Origin: Lysobacter prati
GTDB taxonomy: Bacteria > Pseudomonadota > Gammaproteobacteria > Xanthomonadales > Xanthomonadaceae
Reading direction: 5' to 3'
NCBI RefSeq assembly: GCF_009765215.1
Contig: NZ_VLNV01000001.1
Location: 930,001 to 994,000, forward strand
DNA length: 64,000 nt
In this document: positions 42,039 to 50,325 of the stretch, one piece after another
Layout of the letters: each line of letters begins with the position of its first letter
Position numbering within the stretch: position 1 is the first letter of the stretch
Program-made: the position numbers and the translations under genes
The notes under the pieces: generated by a model
Seen by the model: only the letters and a program-made list of their open reading frames with translations
Database searches by the model: none
What the model was told of the DNA's origin: nothing

Positions 42039-43643
42039 TCATGCGCTGCGGTAGTTGTCCTGCATCGGATAGGTTCGCGCGTAGAGAGCGAACGCCGCCG
42101 CGGCGACGAAGGCAAAGCCGGCGAAGAAGAACATCAGGAAGGCATTCTCGCTCAGGCCGGTGTTGGCGATGTGCGAGATCACCGCGTCGTTGCGGACGCT
42201 GGCATTGGTCAGCAGCACCCACAGGCTGCCGAAGGTGATGGCCAGGTACCAGAAGGCCATGATCACGCCCTTCATCGCCCGCGGTGCCTGGCTGTAGGCG
42301 AACTCGAGCGCCGTCGCCGACACCAGCACTTCGCCGAAGGTCAGCAAGGCGTACGGCAGCATCTGCCAGGCCAGCGTCACCGGATGGCCGCCGTCGAGGT
42401 AGAGCTGGATCAGGCCGGCGCCGATCCAGGCCACACCGGAAAACGCGATGCCCCAGCCCATGCGTTTGAGCGCGGTCGGCTCGTAGCCGAGCCTGCGCAG
42501 CGCCGGGTACAGCACGATGTTGTTGAACGGGATCAGCAGCATCACCAGCAGCGGATTGATCGCCTGCATCTGCGCGGCGTCCTTGATCAGCCAGCTCGGC
42601 CACCACCACACGTGGTGTGGCATCACCATCTCGTTGCCCTGCAGCACCCAGGTCGAGGCCTTCTGGTCGAACAGCGAGTGGAATGGTGTCGCCAGCGCAA
42701 ACACGATCAGGATCCGCAGCACCGCGCGCACACCGTCGACCGCGGCTTGCGGGTGCTTGCCGCGGGCGCGGTCGAGTTGCATGGAGGTGCCCATGCCACC
42801 GAAGGCGATGATCAGGCCCAGCGCCATGCAGGCGCAGATCACGAAGCCAAGCTTGGGAATCAGCAACAGTGCGCCGACTGCAAGCACGCCGCCAATGGCC
42901 GCCACGACCAGGCCCGGCCGACCCTGCCCCGGCGACTGCGTCAGCAGCGCGGTCCGCGCCACGTGCAGGAAGGAGTCCGGATCGGCCGCGGTCGGCGGCA
43001 CGTTGACGTATTGCTTGCGGCCCAGCCAGAAAATGAAGGTGGCGATGAACATCAGGATGCCGGGAATGCCGAATGCCACCGCCGGGCCGTACTCGCGCAG
43101 GAAGATCGGCATCAGCAGCGAAGCGAAGAAGCTGCCGAAATTGATGATCCAGTAGAAGGCGTCGAAGACGATCTTCGCCAGGTGCTTGTTGCTCTGGTCG
43201 AACTGGTCGCCGCAGAACGACACCACCAGGGGTTTGATGCCGCCTGACCCCAGGGCGATAAGGAACAGACCGGAGTAGAAACCGGTGCGGTTGTCTTCGA
43301 AGATCGCCAGGCAGGCATGGCCGACGCAGTAGATCAGCGAGAACCACAGCACGGTCTGGTACTTGCCGAAGAAGCGGTCGGCCAGCCAGCCACCCAGCAG
43401 CGGGAAGAAGTACACGCCGATGACGAAGCTGTGGAAGACGTCCTTGGCGATGCCGGCGCGTTCGGCCTCCGGTGCGTACAGCAGCAGCGTGCTGACCAGG
43501 AACGGCGTCAGGATGTTGCGCATCCCGTAAAAGCTGAACCGCTCGCAGCCCTCGTTGCCGATGATGTAGGGAATCTGCCGGGGCATCCGGCCCTGGGAAT
43601 CCCCCTGCTGTTCGGCGGTGGCGGCGTTTGCGGTGGTCGTCAT
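42039..43643 (-). CDS. POT family proton-coupled oligopeptide transporter
   Basis: 534-residue major-facilitator-type inner-membrane transporter with 12-14 helices, importing di- and tripeptides with protons. The proton-coupling ExxER motif is EGCER at 31-35, followed by FSFYGM; the PTR2 signature FYWIINFGSFFASLLMP and GSGGIKPLVVSFCGDQFD are present. A long central loop (~215-290) matches the two extra helices of bacterial POTs. ATG start. Functionally it goes with the secreted peptidases Dcp and M14. Confidence 0.96.
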   Translation of the reverse strand: MTTTANAATAEQQGDSQGRMPRQIPYIIGNEGCERFSFYGMRNILTPFLVSTLLLYAPEAERAGIAKDVFHSFVIGVYFFPLLGGWLADRFFGKYQTVLWFSLIYCVGHACLAIFEDNRTGFYSGLFLIALGSGGIKPLVVSFCGDQFDQSNKHLAKIVFDAFYWIINFGSFFASLLMPIFLREYGPAVAFGIPGILMFIATFIFWLGRKQYVNVPPTAADPDSFLHVARTALLTQSPGQGRPGLVVAAIGGVLAVGALLLIPKLGFVICACMALGLIIAFGGMGTSMQLDRARGKHPQAAVDGVRAVLRILIVFALATPFHSLFDQKASTWVLQGNEMVMPHHVWWWPSWLIKDAAQMQAINPLLVMLLIPFNNIVLYPALRRLGYEPTALKRMGWGIAFSGVAWIGAGLIQLYLDGGHPVTLAWQMLPYALLTFGEVLVSATALEFAYSQAPRAMKGVIMAFWYLAITFGSLWVLLTNASVRNDAVISHIANTGLSENAFLMFFFAGFAFVAAAAFALYARTYPMQDNYRSA

Positions 43644-43757
43644 CTACGGCGGTCCTGCGGGTAGTTCAGGGATTCAATGCGGGCGCGCCGCAGCCGGCAG
43701 GGCCGGCAACGGCGGATGGGCAAGCCTACCCGATCAGCGCCCCGCAAGGCCGGGCGC

Positions 43758-44387
43758 TCAGGCCCAGTCGGTCAGGCCTTCGCGCTCGTACAGGGTCTTG
43801 AAGGACGGTCGTGCCTTCAGCGCCTGCGCCAGTGCCGCCAGGTGCGGCCAGTCGTGAGCGGGGCGCGGCATGTTGCGGGTCCAGCGCATCAGCATGACCA
43901 GGTAGAAGTCGGCCGCGCTCAGGCGTTCGCCGAGCAGGTACGGGCCGTTCGCGGCCAGGTGTGCGTCGAGACGATCCCAGGCGGATTCGACGCGGCGACG
44001 CGTACCTTCGCGGATCTCATCGGCATGGGTGTCGTCGATGTCGCCCGGGTACCACCACAACCGCATCGGCGATTGCACGGTGTTGGCCAGGTTCAACATC
44101 CACTGCAGGTAGGACCCGCGCAACGGACTGTCGGTCGCCGGCGCAAGGCCCGACTCGGCATGACGGTCGGCCAGATGCAGCACGAGCGCAGCCGCTTCGT
44201 AGAGCGGTTTGCCGTCGGCGACCAGGGTCGGCACCAGGCCGTTGGGATTGAGCGCGAGGTAGTCGTCGGACTTGTGCTGCCTGGCCTGCGTGTCGACCAG
44301 GCGCAGCTCGTGCGGCGCGCCCATCTCGATCAGCAGCCAATGGACGACCAGGCTCGCCGCGCCGGGCGAGTAATAGAGGCTGTACAT
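43758..44387 (-). CDS. Glutathione S-transferase family protein
   Basis: 209 residues. N-terminal thioredoxin-like domain MYSLYYSPGAASLVVHWLLI with the beta/bacterial-class SPGA motif, NPNGLVPTLVADG and EAAALVLHLAD; helical C-terminal domain with LSAADFYLVMLMRW. Start MYSLYY is at the conserved first strand; longer in-frame starts are rejected. Differs in sequence from the GST at 1576, so it is not a duplicate. Divergent from the M14 peptidase gene. Confidence 0.93.
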   Translation of the reverse strand: MYSLYYSPGAASLVVHWLLIEMGAPHELRLVDTQARQHKSDDYLALNPNGLVPTLVADGKPLYEAAALVLHLADRHAESGLAPATDSPLRGSYLQWMLNLANTVQSPMRLWWYPGDIDDTHADEIREGTRRRVESAWDRLDAHLAANGPYLLGERLSAADFYLVMLMRWTRNMPRPAHDWPHLAALAQALKARPSFKTLYEREGLTDWA

Positions 44388-44512
44388 GCGGGGATCCCCA
44401 ATGATCAGGCGCCATGATCGCATGCAGGCGGATGCCCTGAGCCACTGGCACTGCTGCCATACCGATGGCAGCAGCGTGACCGCGGCCGGCAAAGGCGCCG
44501 GTTCATCTCGGC

Positions 44513-44518
44513 TACCAT
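44513..44518 (+). promoter_or_regulatory. Candidate -10 element (TACCAT) for the M14 peptidase gene
   Basis: GGCTACCATGCCGCG, about 31 bases before the ATG. Same layout as the GCTACAATGCCCGC box before fpr. Confidence 0.4.
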
Positions 44519-44548
44519 GCCGCGACATTTTCGTGAGATGCCCGCGCA

Positions 44549-46327
44549 ATGACCCGTTCGCCGCTCGCCGTCGCAACCCTCGCCGCACTGCTCACCGCTC
44601 TTCCCGCCCTCGCCGCTCCCACTTCCTCCGCGCTGACCACCGTGTCCGAGCGCAGCGGCTTCGTGAAGACCGGCCGCTATGACGAGGTCATCGCCCTGTG
44701 CGCCGAGTTCGCCCGGCGCTATCCCGACGCGGTGCGTTGCAGCGACTTCGGCACCACGCCCGAAGGCCGGCCGATGAAGGTGCTGGTCGTGTCGAAGGCC
44801 GGTGCGTTCACACCGGAAGCGGCGAAAGCCAAGGGCCTGCCGGTCATGCTGATCCAGGGCGGCATCCATGCCGGCGAGATCGACGGCAAGGATGCCGGCT
44901 TCCTCGCCCTGCGCCAGGCGCTCGATGGCGAAGCCGCGCCCGGCGCGCTGGACAAGCAGGTGCTGCTGTTCGTGCCGGTGTTCAACGTCGACGGCCACGA
45001 GCGCTTCGCCCGCTGGAACCGTCCCAACCAGCGCGGCCCGGAGGAAATGGGCTGGCGCACCACCGCGCAGAACTACAACCTCAACCGCGACTACGTGAAG
45101 GCCGACACGGCCGAGATGCAGGCGATGCTGAAGCTGGTCGATGCCTGGGACCCGCTCGCCTACGTCGACCTGCATGTCACCGACGGTGCCAAGTTCGAGC
45201 ACGACGTCTCCATCCAGGTCGAACCGGTCAACAGCGGCGACGAAGCACTGCGCGCCGCCGGCACCGCCATGCGCGATGGCGTGATCGAACGACTGGCCGC
45301 CGAAGGTTCGCTGCCGCTTTCGTTCTATCCCTCATTCGTGAAGAGCGATGAACCCGCCTCGGGATTCGAGGACGGCGTCCCCACCCCGCGCTTCTCGCAC
45401 GGCTACTTCCAGCTGCGCAATCGCCTGGGGATGCTGGTCGAGACGCACTCCTGGCGCGACTATCCGCATCGGGTCAACGTGACTCGCAACATCATCGTTG
45501 CCCTGCTCGACCTGCTCGCCAACCATGGCGCGCAGTGGCAGCAGCAGACCGCTGAAGCCGACAAGCGTGCCGCCGCGCTCGGCGGCCAACCGGTCGCCCT
45601 TGACTACAAGGCCACCGACAAGAGCCGCACGATCGACTTCCGCGGTTATGCGTACACGCGCACGCCGTCGGAAGTATCGGGTGCCTTGATGACCCGCTAC
45701 GACGAGACCAGGCCCGAGATCTGGAAGGTTCCGATTCGAGACGAGATCGTGCCCGACCACGTCGTCACCGCACCGCGCGGCGGTTACCTCGTGCCGGCCG
45801 CGCATGCGGGCTGGGTCGCCGCCAAGCTCGACCAGCATGGCGTCAGCTATCGCCGCCTCGCTGCCGCGCAGTCGAAGGCCAAGGTCGAAGCCTTCCGCGC
45901 CGACAAGGCCAGCTTCGGCGCGCAGTCGGTCGAAGGGCACCAGCGCCTGACCCTCGACGGCCAGTGGAAGCCCGAGACCCAGGACGTCGCCGCCGGTGCG
46001 TTGTTCGTGCCGATCGCGCAGCCCGAGGCGCGCCTGGTCATGGCGCTGCTGGAACCGCAGGCACCCGATGCGCTGGTGGCGTGGGGTGAGTTCAACAACC
46101 ACTTCGAGCGCAAGGAATACATGGAGGACTACGTCGCCGAGGACGTGGCGCGGCAGATGCTCAAGGACCCGAAGGTCAAGGCCGAGTTCGAGCAGCGCCT
46201 CAAGGACGACGCCGCCTTTGCCGCCGACCCGCAGGCGCGACTGGAATTCTTTGCCCGGCGCCACTCGTCCTGGGATTCGCGTTACCGCCTGTACCCGGTG
46301 CTGCGCACCGACGGCACGCCACGCTGA
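44549..46327 (+). CDS. M14 family metallocarboxypeptidase, exported
   Basis: 592-residue zinc carboxypeptidase-like enzyme. Signal peptide MTRSPLAVATLAALLTALPALA. Zinc ligands His107 and Glu110 in GGIHAGEIDG and His209 in VDLHVTDG; NLNRDY gives the substrate-binding Asn/Arg. The C-terminal ~250 residues after the catalytic fold (from about 350, including FRGYAYTRTPSEVSG) are an accessory region also seen in M14-like proteins of this size. Probably periplasmic. No propeptide cleavage site is obvious. Substrate unknown. Confidence 0.93.
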   Translation: MTRSPLAVATLAALLTALPALAAPTSSALTTVSERSGFVKTGRYDEVIALCAEFARRYPDAVRCSDFGTTPEGRPMKVLVVSKAGAFTPEAAKAKGLPVMLIQGGIHAGEIDGKDAGFLALRQALDGEAAPGALDKQVLLFVPVFNVDGHERFARWNRPNQRGPEEMGWRTTAQNYNLNRDYVKADTAEMQAMLKLVDAWDPLAYVDLHVTDGAKFEHDVSIQVEPVNSGDEALRAAGTAMRDGVIERLAAEGSLPLSFYPSFVKSDEPASGFEDGVPTPRFSHGYFQLRNRLGMLVETHSWRDYPHRVNVTRNIIVALLDLLANHGAQWQQQTAEADKRAAALGGQPVALDYKATDKSRTIDFRGYAYTRTPSEVSGALMTRYDETRPEIWKVPIRDEIVPDHVVTAPRGGYLVPAAHAGWVAAKLDQHGVSYRRLAAAQSKAKVEAFRADKASFGAQSVEGHQRLTLDGQWKPETQDVAAGALFVPIAQPEARLVMALLEPQAPDALVAWGEFNNHFERKEYMEDYVAEDVARQMLKDPKVKAEFEQRLKDDAAFAADPQARLEFFARRHSSWDSRYRLYPVLRTDGTPR

Positions 46328-46350
46328 CGCTTTTTCAACATCCGCGCCGC

Positions 46351-46356
46351 TAGGCT
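46351..46356 (+). promoter_or_regulatory. Candidate -10 element (TAGGCT)
   Basis: CGCTAGGCTGGGCATC, 12 bases before the AAGGAG site of the three-domain lipoprotein. Identical hexamer to the one ahead of dcp. Confidence 0.38.
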
Positions 46357-46381
46357 GGGCATCTTCCAAGGAGTGATGCCC

Positions 46382-47431
46382 ATGATCGAGTCGAAGCCGT
46401 TTTCGTCGTCGCTGCCCGGCCTGTTCGGCATCGCCCTGGCGATGTCGCTGGCGGCTTGCCAGCCAGGCAGCGACTCCGGGTCTGCTTCGACCGCGCCAAC
46501 GCCACCGCTGACCCAGGGTGCGCACGCGATTACCGGCAGCGCGGGATACCGCGAGCGGATCATGATGCCGCCAGGCTCGAGCCTGCGCGTGCAGTTGATC
46601 GACAACCTGCTCGCCGACACACCCAACGCGGTGCTGGCGGACATGACGTTCAAGGATCTGTCTGGCCCGCCGTTCGCCTTCAGCCTGCCCTATGACCCGG
46701 TCAAGCTGCGCAGCGGCGGCCAGTACGGTTTGCACGCATCGCTGATCGGACCGGACGGCAAGTTGTGGTTCGTCACCGATACGCGCACGCCGGTGGACCC
46801 TGCCGCCAATGCGCCGGTCGACTTGCAGCTGGTGCGCGTGACGTCCGCCGCGCCGGTCGCCGCCGCCGTCAAACCCAGCTACTGGCAATGCGGCGAAGTT
46901 CGCCTCAGTGCCGACTTCAGCCAGCCCGAGCGCACCGTGCTGTCGTTTTCCGGTCGCAACCTGACGATCCCGCTGGCGATGTCCGCATCTGGCGCGCGCT
47001 ATGCCGACGACAAGGGCAACGAGTTCTGGACCAAGGGCGGCAGCGGCACGCTGACCCTGGCCGGCGAAGAAAAGCGCGAGTGCAGCCAGGCCGATGGCCC
47101 GTCGCCGTGGGAAGCGGCCAGGGCGCGCGACATCGGTTTCCGTGCGGTCGGCAACGAACCGGGCTGGTGGGTCGAGGTCGGCATGGGCGAGGCCCCGCTG
47201 CTGCGCGCCGAGCTCGATTTCGGCGCACGCAAGATTGAAGTGCCCAACGCGCAGCCACTCAAGGGCGGAACGGGTTTCAGCGGCACGACCGCCAACGGCA
47301 CGCAGGTCGAGCTGAAGATCGAACGCAAGCCATGCCAGGACAACATGAGTGGCAGTTCGTTCGAGGCCAGCGCGCAACTCAGCGCGGGCGGCAAGACGTA
47401 CAAGGGTTGCGGGGCATTCCTGCAGGACTGA
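46382..47431 (+). CDS. Three-domain lipoprotein: YbaY-like, MliC-like, COG3650-like
   Basis: 349 residues. Lipobox SLAAC after an N-terminal signal. Residues ~40-150: a YbaY domain (GYRERIMMPPGSSLRVQLID). Residues ~160-240: an MliC-like lysozyme-inhibitor domain (YWQCGEVRLSADF ... GNEFWTKGGSGTLTL ... CSQ). Residues ~245-349: a COG3650-type domain (GFRAVGNEPGWWVEV ... KPCQDNMSGSSFEAS ... YKGCGAFL). It probably protects the wall against c-type lysozyme. AAGGAG lies 8 bases before this ATG; closer starts at 46373 and 46376 leave too little room. The stop lies 4 bases from a convergent gene. Confidence 0.88.
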   Translation: MIESKPFSSSLPGLFGIALAMSLAACQPGSDSGSASTAPTPPLTQGAHAITGSAGYRERIMMPPGSSLRVQLIDNLLADTPNAVLADMTFKDLSGPPFAFSLPYDPVKLRSGGQYGLHASLIGPDGKLWFVTDTRTPVDPAANAPVDLQLVRVTSAAPVAAAVKPSYWQCGEVRLSADFSQPERTVLSFSGRNLTIPLAMSASGARYADDKGNEFWTKGGSGTLTLAGEEKRECSQADGPSPWEAARARDIGFRAVGNEPGWWVEVGMGEAPLLRAELDFGARKIEVPNAQPLKGGTGFSGTTANGTQVELKIERKPCQDNMSGSSFEASAQLSAGGKTYKGCGAFLQD

Positions 47432-47435
47432 CCGG

Positions 47436-48035
47436 CTACGACATGTACTTCCAGTTGCGCGACTTGCCTTCGGCCACCCACTCCAGGGTCTGCTGCAGGC
47501 GTCGCTGCCGGGTTTCCTCGCGCTTGGCTTCGACGATCCACTCGATGTAATCGCGTCGATGGCTCGGCGGGAATGCATCGAAGTGTGCACGCGCCTTCGC
47601 GTTCTTCTTCAACGCGGCGGCGAGATCGTCGGGAACCTCAAGCGCCGGCCTGGCCTTGGCAACCTTGCTCGCTGGTCGCATGCTGCCGCTGTCGATCAGC
47701 GCCATCGCCTGTTTGATGAAGCCAGTCAGCTCGCGCTTGCCGGGCAGGTCCGCAAGGCGGGTGATCCGGCCGAACTGGCCCATGCCCTGCTCGCTGCGCG
47801 CGGCGCCCTCGATCTGCTCTCCCTGCCAGAAACCAAAACCGACGTGCTGCTTGAAGGCGGCCATGCCGCACAGGATCCTGCCTCGGTAGGTGAAGCTCGG
47901 CATGCCCCATTTGATCGTTTCCTCGACCTCGGGGCAGCCGCCATGGACGACGGCCCGCAGGTGCACGAGCAGTGGCTGCGCGAACTCCGCGGACCGGGCG
48001 ATATAGGCGTCAATTCGCGGGTCGAGGGCAGCCAT
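47436..48035 (-). CDS. YdeI/OmpD-associated family protein (DUF1801)
   Basis: 199 residues, cytosolic. N-terminal DUF1801 domain (LLVHLRAVVHGGCPEVEETI, KWGMPSFTYRGRILCGMAAF) and C-terminal bacteriocin-protection-like YdeI region with LEVPDDLAAALKKNAKARAH and FPPSHRRDYIEWI. Members are linked to survival of antimicrobial peptides in Salmonella YdeI, but a biochemical role is not known. ATG start; convergent with the three-domain lipoprotein gene. Confidence 0.92.
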   Translation of the reverse strand: MAALDPRIDAYIARSAEFAQPLLVHLRAVVHGGCPEVEETIKWGMPSFTYRGRILCGMAAFKQHVGFGFWQGEQIEGAARSEQGMGQFGRITRLADLPGKRELTGFIKQAMALIDSGSMRPASKVAKARPALEVPDDLAAALKKNAKARAHFDAFPPSHRRDYIEWIVEAKREETRQRRLQQTLEWVAEGKSRNWKYMS

Positions 48036-48133
48036 GGACGGATCCGGTGTGAGCGCGTCCTATTGTGCACATGCTTCCACGTTGGAACAGACGAGGAGCG
48101 CAAAATGTCACGGGCAGCGAAGGGGGAACGGCC

Positions 48134-48376
48134 ATGGCCCTGCGTGATCGACGTACACCAGGCACGGACATCCATGTACAGCAACGGCGCCTCGGCCTGA
48201 CCGGGCCGCAGGCCAGGATGCTGGTCGCCTGCGAACACTACGGCTGGAAACTGGCCTTCATCCGCGAGCCGCTGGAGCACCCGACGCCGGTGCTGTTCGC
48301 CACCGACCGCGACTTCGTCGTTGTGCGCGAGGACGGCAGCATCGACCGCGAACCGGAGATCGAGATTCGTCACTGA
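48134..48376 (+). CDS. Small hypothetical protein (80 aa)
   Basis: 80-residue soluble protein starting MALRDRRTPGTDIHVQQRRL and ending EPEIEIRH. AGGGGGAA precedes the ATG by about 8 bases. Contains short strands (LVACEHYGWKLAFIREPL, PVLFATDRDFVVVREDG) suggesting a compact beta fold. I do not recognise it. The stop lies 10 bases from the convergent thpR stop. Confidence 0.72.
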   Translation: MALRDRRTPGTDIHVQQRRLGLTGPQARMLVACEHYGWKLAFIREPLEHPTPVLFATDRDFVVVREDGSIDREPEIEIRH

Positions 48377-48386
48377 CTCGTACGCT

Positions 48387-48932
48387 TCACTGCTGCAGCG
48401 GCCAGCGCTCGATGATCCGGTAGGGTTGGCCGGACTGGCTGTCGATCAGGACGAAGTCGTGTGCCGGCCACGTCAGTGGCGCGATCGGTGTGGCGGGAAT
48501 GTGGCGGCGCACGTTGCGCTGGATGGTCAGATGCGGACTGAAGGCCGGTGCCGGTCGCATGGGCACATCGCGCTGCCGCAGCGCGGTGCCGAGCGAGTCC
48601 CACAGTTGCTGCAAGGCTGCGGGAGTCGCTGCCGGGCCCAGCCACCAGACGTTGCTGCCGCGAAAGCTGCCGGCGCAATCCAGGTCCATTTCGAAGGGCG
48701 GCACGCGGACCAATGCAGCCGCCGCGTAAGCGCCGCAGAGCAATGCCGGCGGCAGCGAATCAAAATCGCCGAGGAACTGCAGCGTCATGTGGTAACGCGC
48801 GGCATTGAGCCGGCGTCCACCCGGCGCGAGTTCGCGCTCCAGGCGCGCCGCTGCCTCATCGATCGAATGCCGCAGCGCGTCGTCCGGCCACAGCGCGAAG
48901 AACAGGCGATGGAATTGGGAGCCGCTGCTCAT
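48387..48932 (-). CDS. thpR: RNA 2',3'-cyclic phosphodiesterase (2'-5' RNA ligase family)
   Basis: 181-residue 2H phosphoesterase. The two HxT motifs are HMT (48-50, in YHMTLQFLGD) and HLT (134-136, in FSPHLTIQRN). Opening RLFFALWPDDALR is the LigT signature. Acts on 2',3'-cyclic phosphates of RNA. ATG start; 32 bases downstream of the SRPBCC gene on the same strand, so likely cotranscribed. Confidence 0.95.
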   Translation of the reverse strand: MSSGSQFHRLFFALWPDDALRHSIDEAAARLERELAPGGRRLNAARYHMTLQFLGDFDSLPPALLCGAYAAAALVRVPPFEMDLDCAGSFRGSNVWWLGPAATPAALQQLWDSLGTALRQRDVPMRPAPAFSPHLTIQRNVRRHIPATPIAPLTWPAHDFVLIDSQSGQPYRIIERWPLQQ

Positions 48933-48964
48933 GGCAACGCCGTGCTGTCCCAGCGCGGTGCTGG

Positions 48965-49510
48965 TCAGCGTCCTGGCGGCGGCGCCTGCTTGCGCAGGTA
49001 GTCCGCCAGTCCGCGCAGTTGCAGGCCCTGCACCTGGTCGACCACCGGCGCGAACTTGCCCAGGTCGTCCGGCGAGTAGCCGCCGGCGCGGTAGAACAGG
49101 GTGATGCGCGTGCCCCCGCCTTCGGCCGCGGCCAGGCGGAACTCGAGCGCGCCGCCGATGCCCATCCCCTGCAACGGCCCAAGGCCGCCGAGCATGCGCA
49201 GGGTCTTGCCCGGGTCGACGAAGCTGACGGTCAGGTGCTGCGCCTGCTGCGATCCGGCGATCTCGCAGAAGCAGCCGCCGGCGCGCGCATCGATGGACAG
49301 TTTCGATGCCTTGCCCCACCAGGTGTGATCTTTCGGCCACCAGCGGTCGACATCGCCGACCAGCGCTTTCCACGCCGTATCGGCGTCGACCGGCACCACT
49401 TCGCTGTTCTCGACGGTGAATCCGCTCGGCGACGAGTCCTTGACGGCCGCCGTGGCCGGCAGCGATGCGCAGGCAAGTGCCAGGAAGATCGCGACAGGTC
49501 CGGTTTGCAT
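48965..49510 (-). CDS. Exported SRPBCC-domain protein
   Basis: 181 residues with a signal peptide (MQTGPVAIFLALACASLPATAA). The mature part is a START/Bet v1-like SRPBCC domain: SEVVPVDADTAWKALVGDVD, WWPKDHTWWG, GGALEFRLAA, GGTRITLFYRAGGYSP. Such folds bind hydrophobic ligands; ligand unknown. The short C-terminal tail is Pro-rich. Lies between alkB and thpR on the same strand. Confidence 0.9.
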   Translation of the reverse strand: MQTGPVAIFLALACASLPATAAVKDSSPSGFTVENSEVVPVDADTAWKALVGDVDRWWPKDHTWWGKASKLSIDARAGGCFCEIAGSQQAQHLTVSFVDPGKTLRMLGGLGPLQGMGIGGALEFRLAAAEGGGTRITLFYRAGGYSPDDLGKFAPVVDQVQGLQLRGLADYLRKQAPPPGR

Positions 49511-49572
49511 GCATCACCTCCGGCAGGTTGTCGCGCAATTAACCCATCGCCCACCGGGCGCCGCAAGTGCGA

Positions 49573-50202
49573 TCAGTGCCGGGCCAGCGGCCTGACCCGG
49601 AACGCAAGGCTGATCCTCGGGCCCACCGGCTCGCGCGTCTTGGCGATGCCGTGCAGGTAGTGCAGCTGCGAGGCATGGCTCATGACCAGCAGGCTGCCGG
49701 GCTCCAGGTCGATGTGCACGCTGCGCGCAGGCGGCAACTTGGCGCGGATGGCCATGCGCCGCGGCGCGCCCAGCGACAGCAGCGCGATTGGCTGGGCGGG
49801 CACGAGACTGTGCAGCTTGTCGTTGTGCGGGGCGACGCTGTCGTTGCCGTCTCGGTAGTAGTTGAGGCCCACCGCATTGAACGGCGCCGCCAGATGCTCA
49901 CGCAGGCGTCCGGCGGCGTCGGCGAGCGGCCCGGGGAGTGCGCTGTCGTCAAGCCGATAGGCGGCGACCAGCCGCGGCACGTCGACGACCCGGTCGTACA
50001 TGGGGCGTTGTTGCGCCTGCCATTGGACGCCTTCACGCAGGATGTCGAACCAGCGCGCGGCCAGATCCTCGTCGATGAATTGCGGCCAGTAGCGCATCCC
50101 GCCCTCGGCATCGTCGATCAGCGTGCGGGGGCCGGACGCGAAGAGTTCGGGCTGGGCGGAGGCGTGGTGCATCCGGATGACTTTGGTGCGGGCGCGTCTC
50201 AT
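49573..50202 (-). CDS. alkB: Alpha-ketoglutarate-dependent dioxygenase AlkB family
   Basis: Fe(II)/2-oxoglutarate dioxygenase, 209 residues, repairing alkylated bases by oxidative dealkylation. The facial triad is His126/Asp128 in APHNDKLHS and His184 in LHYLHGIAK; 2-oxoglutarate arginines at 196 and 202 in GPRISLAFRVR. Nucleotide-lid residues PPFN...AVGLNYYRDGND are present. The start MRRARTK is tentative; MHHASAQPEL ten codons on is equally likely, as neither has a good ribosome site. Two short palindromes separate it from uup. Confidence 0.94.
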   Translation of the reverse strand: MRRARTKVIRMHHASAQPELFASGPRTLIDDAEGGMRYWPQFIDEDLAARWFDILREGVQWQAQQRPMYDRVVDVPRLVAAYRLDDSALPGPLADAAGRLREHLAAPFNAVGLNYYRDGNDSVAPHNDKLHSLVPAQPIALLSLGAPRRMAIRAKLPPARSVHIDLEPGSLLVMSHASQLHYLHGIAKTREPVGPRISLAFRVRPLARH

Positions 50203-50235
50203 TGGTTGAGACGCTGTCCTCAAAGCGAAGTCGCT

Positions 50236-50264
50236 GGGTCCCCGCCTTCGCGGGGATGACGGGG
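50236..50264. repeat. dRS3-like short palindrome
   Basis: GGGTCCCCGC-CTTC-GCGGGGATGACGGGG between alkB and uup; same sense as the next copy. Confidence 0.8.
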
Positions 50265-50271
50265 CAAGGGC

Positions 50272-50307
50272 AACGTCCATGGGTCCCCGCCTTCGCGGGA
50301 ACGACGG
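50272..50307. repeat. dRS3-like short palindrome
   Basis: AACGTCCATGGGTCCCCGC then a CTTC loop and GCGGGAACGACGG. Tandem with the preceding copy, 19 bases before the uup stop. No composite core is present here. Confidence 0.8.
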
Positions 50308-50325
50308 TGCCAGCTTTACGACGCG

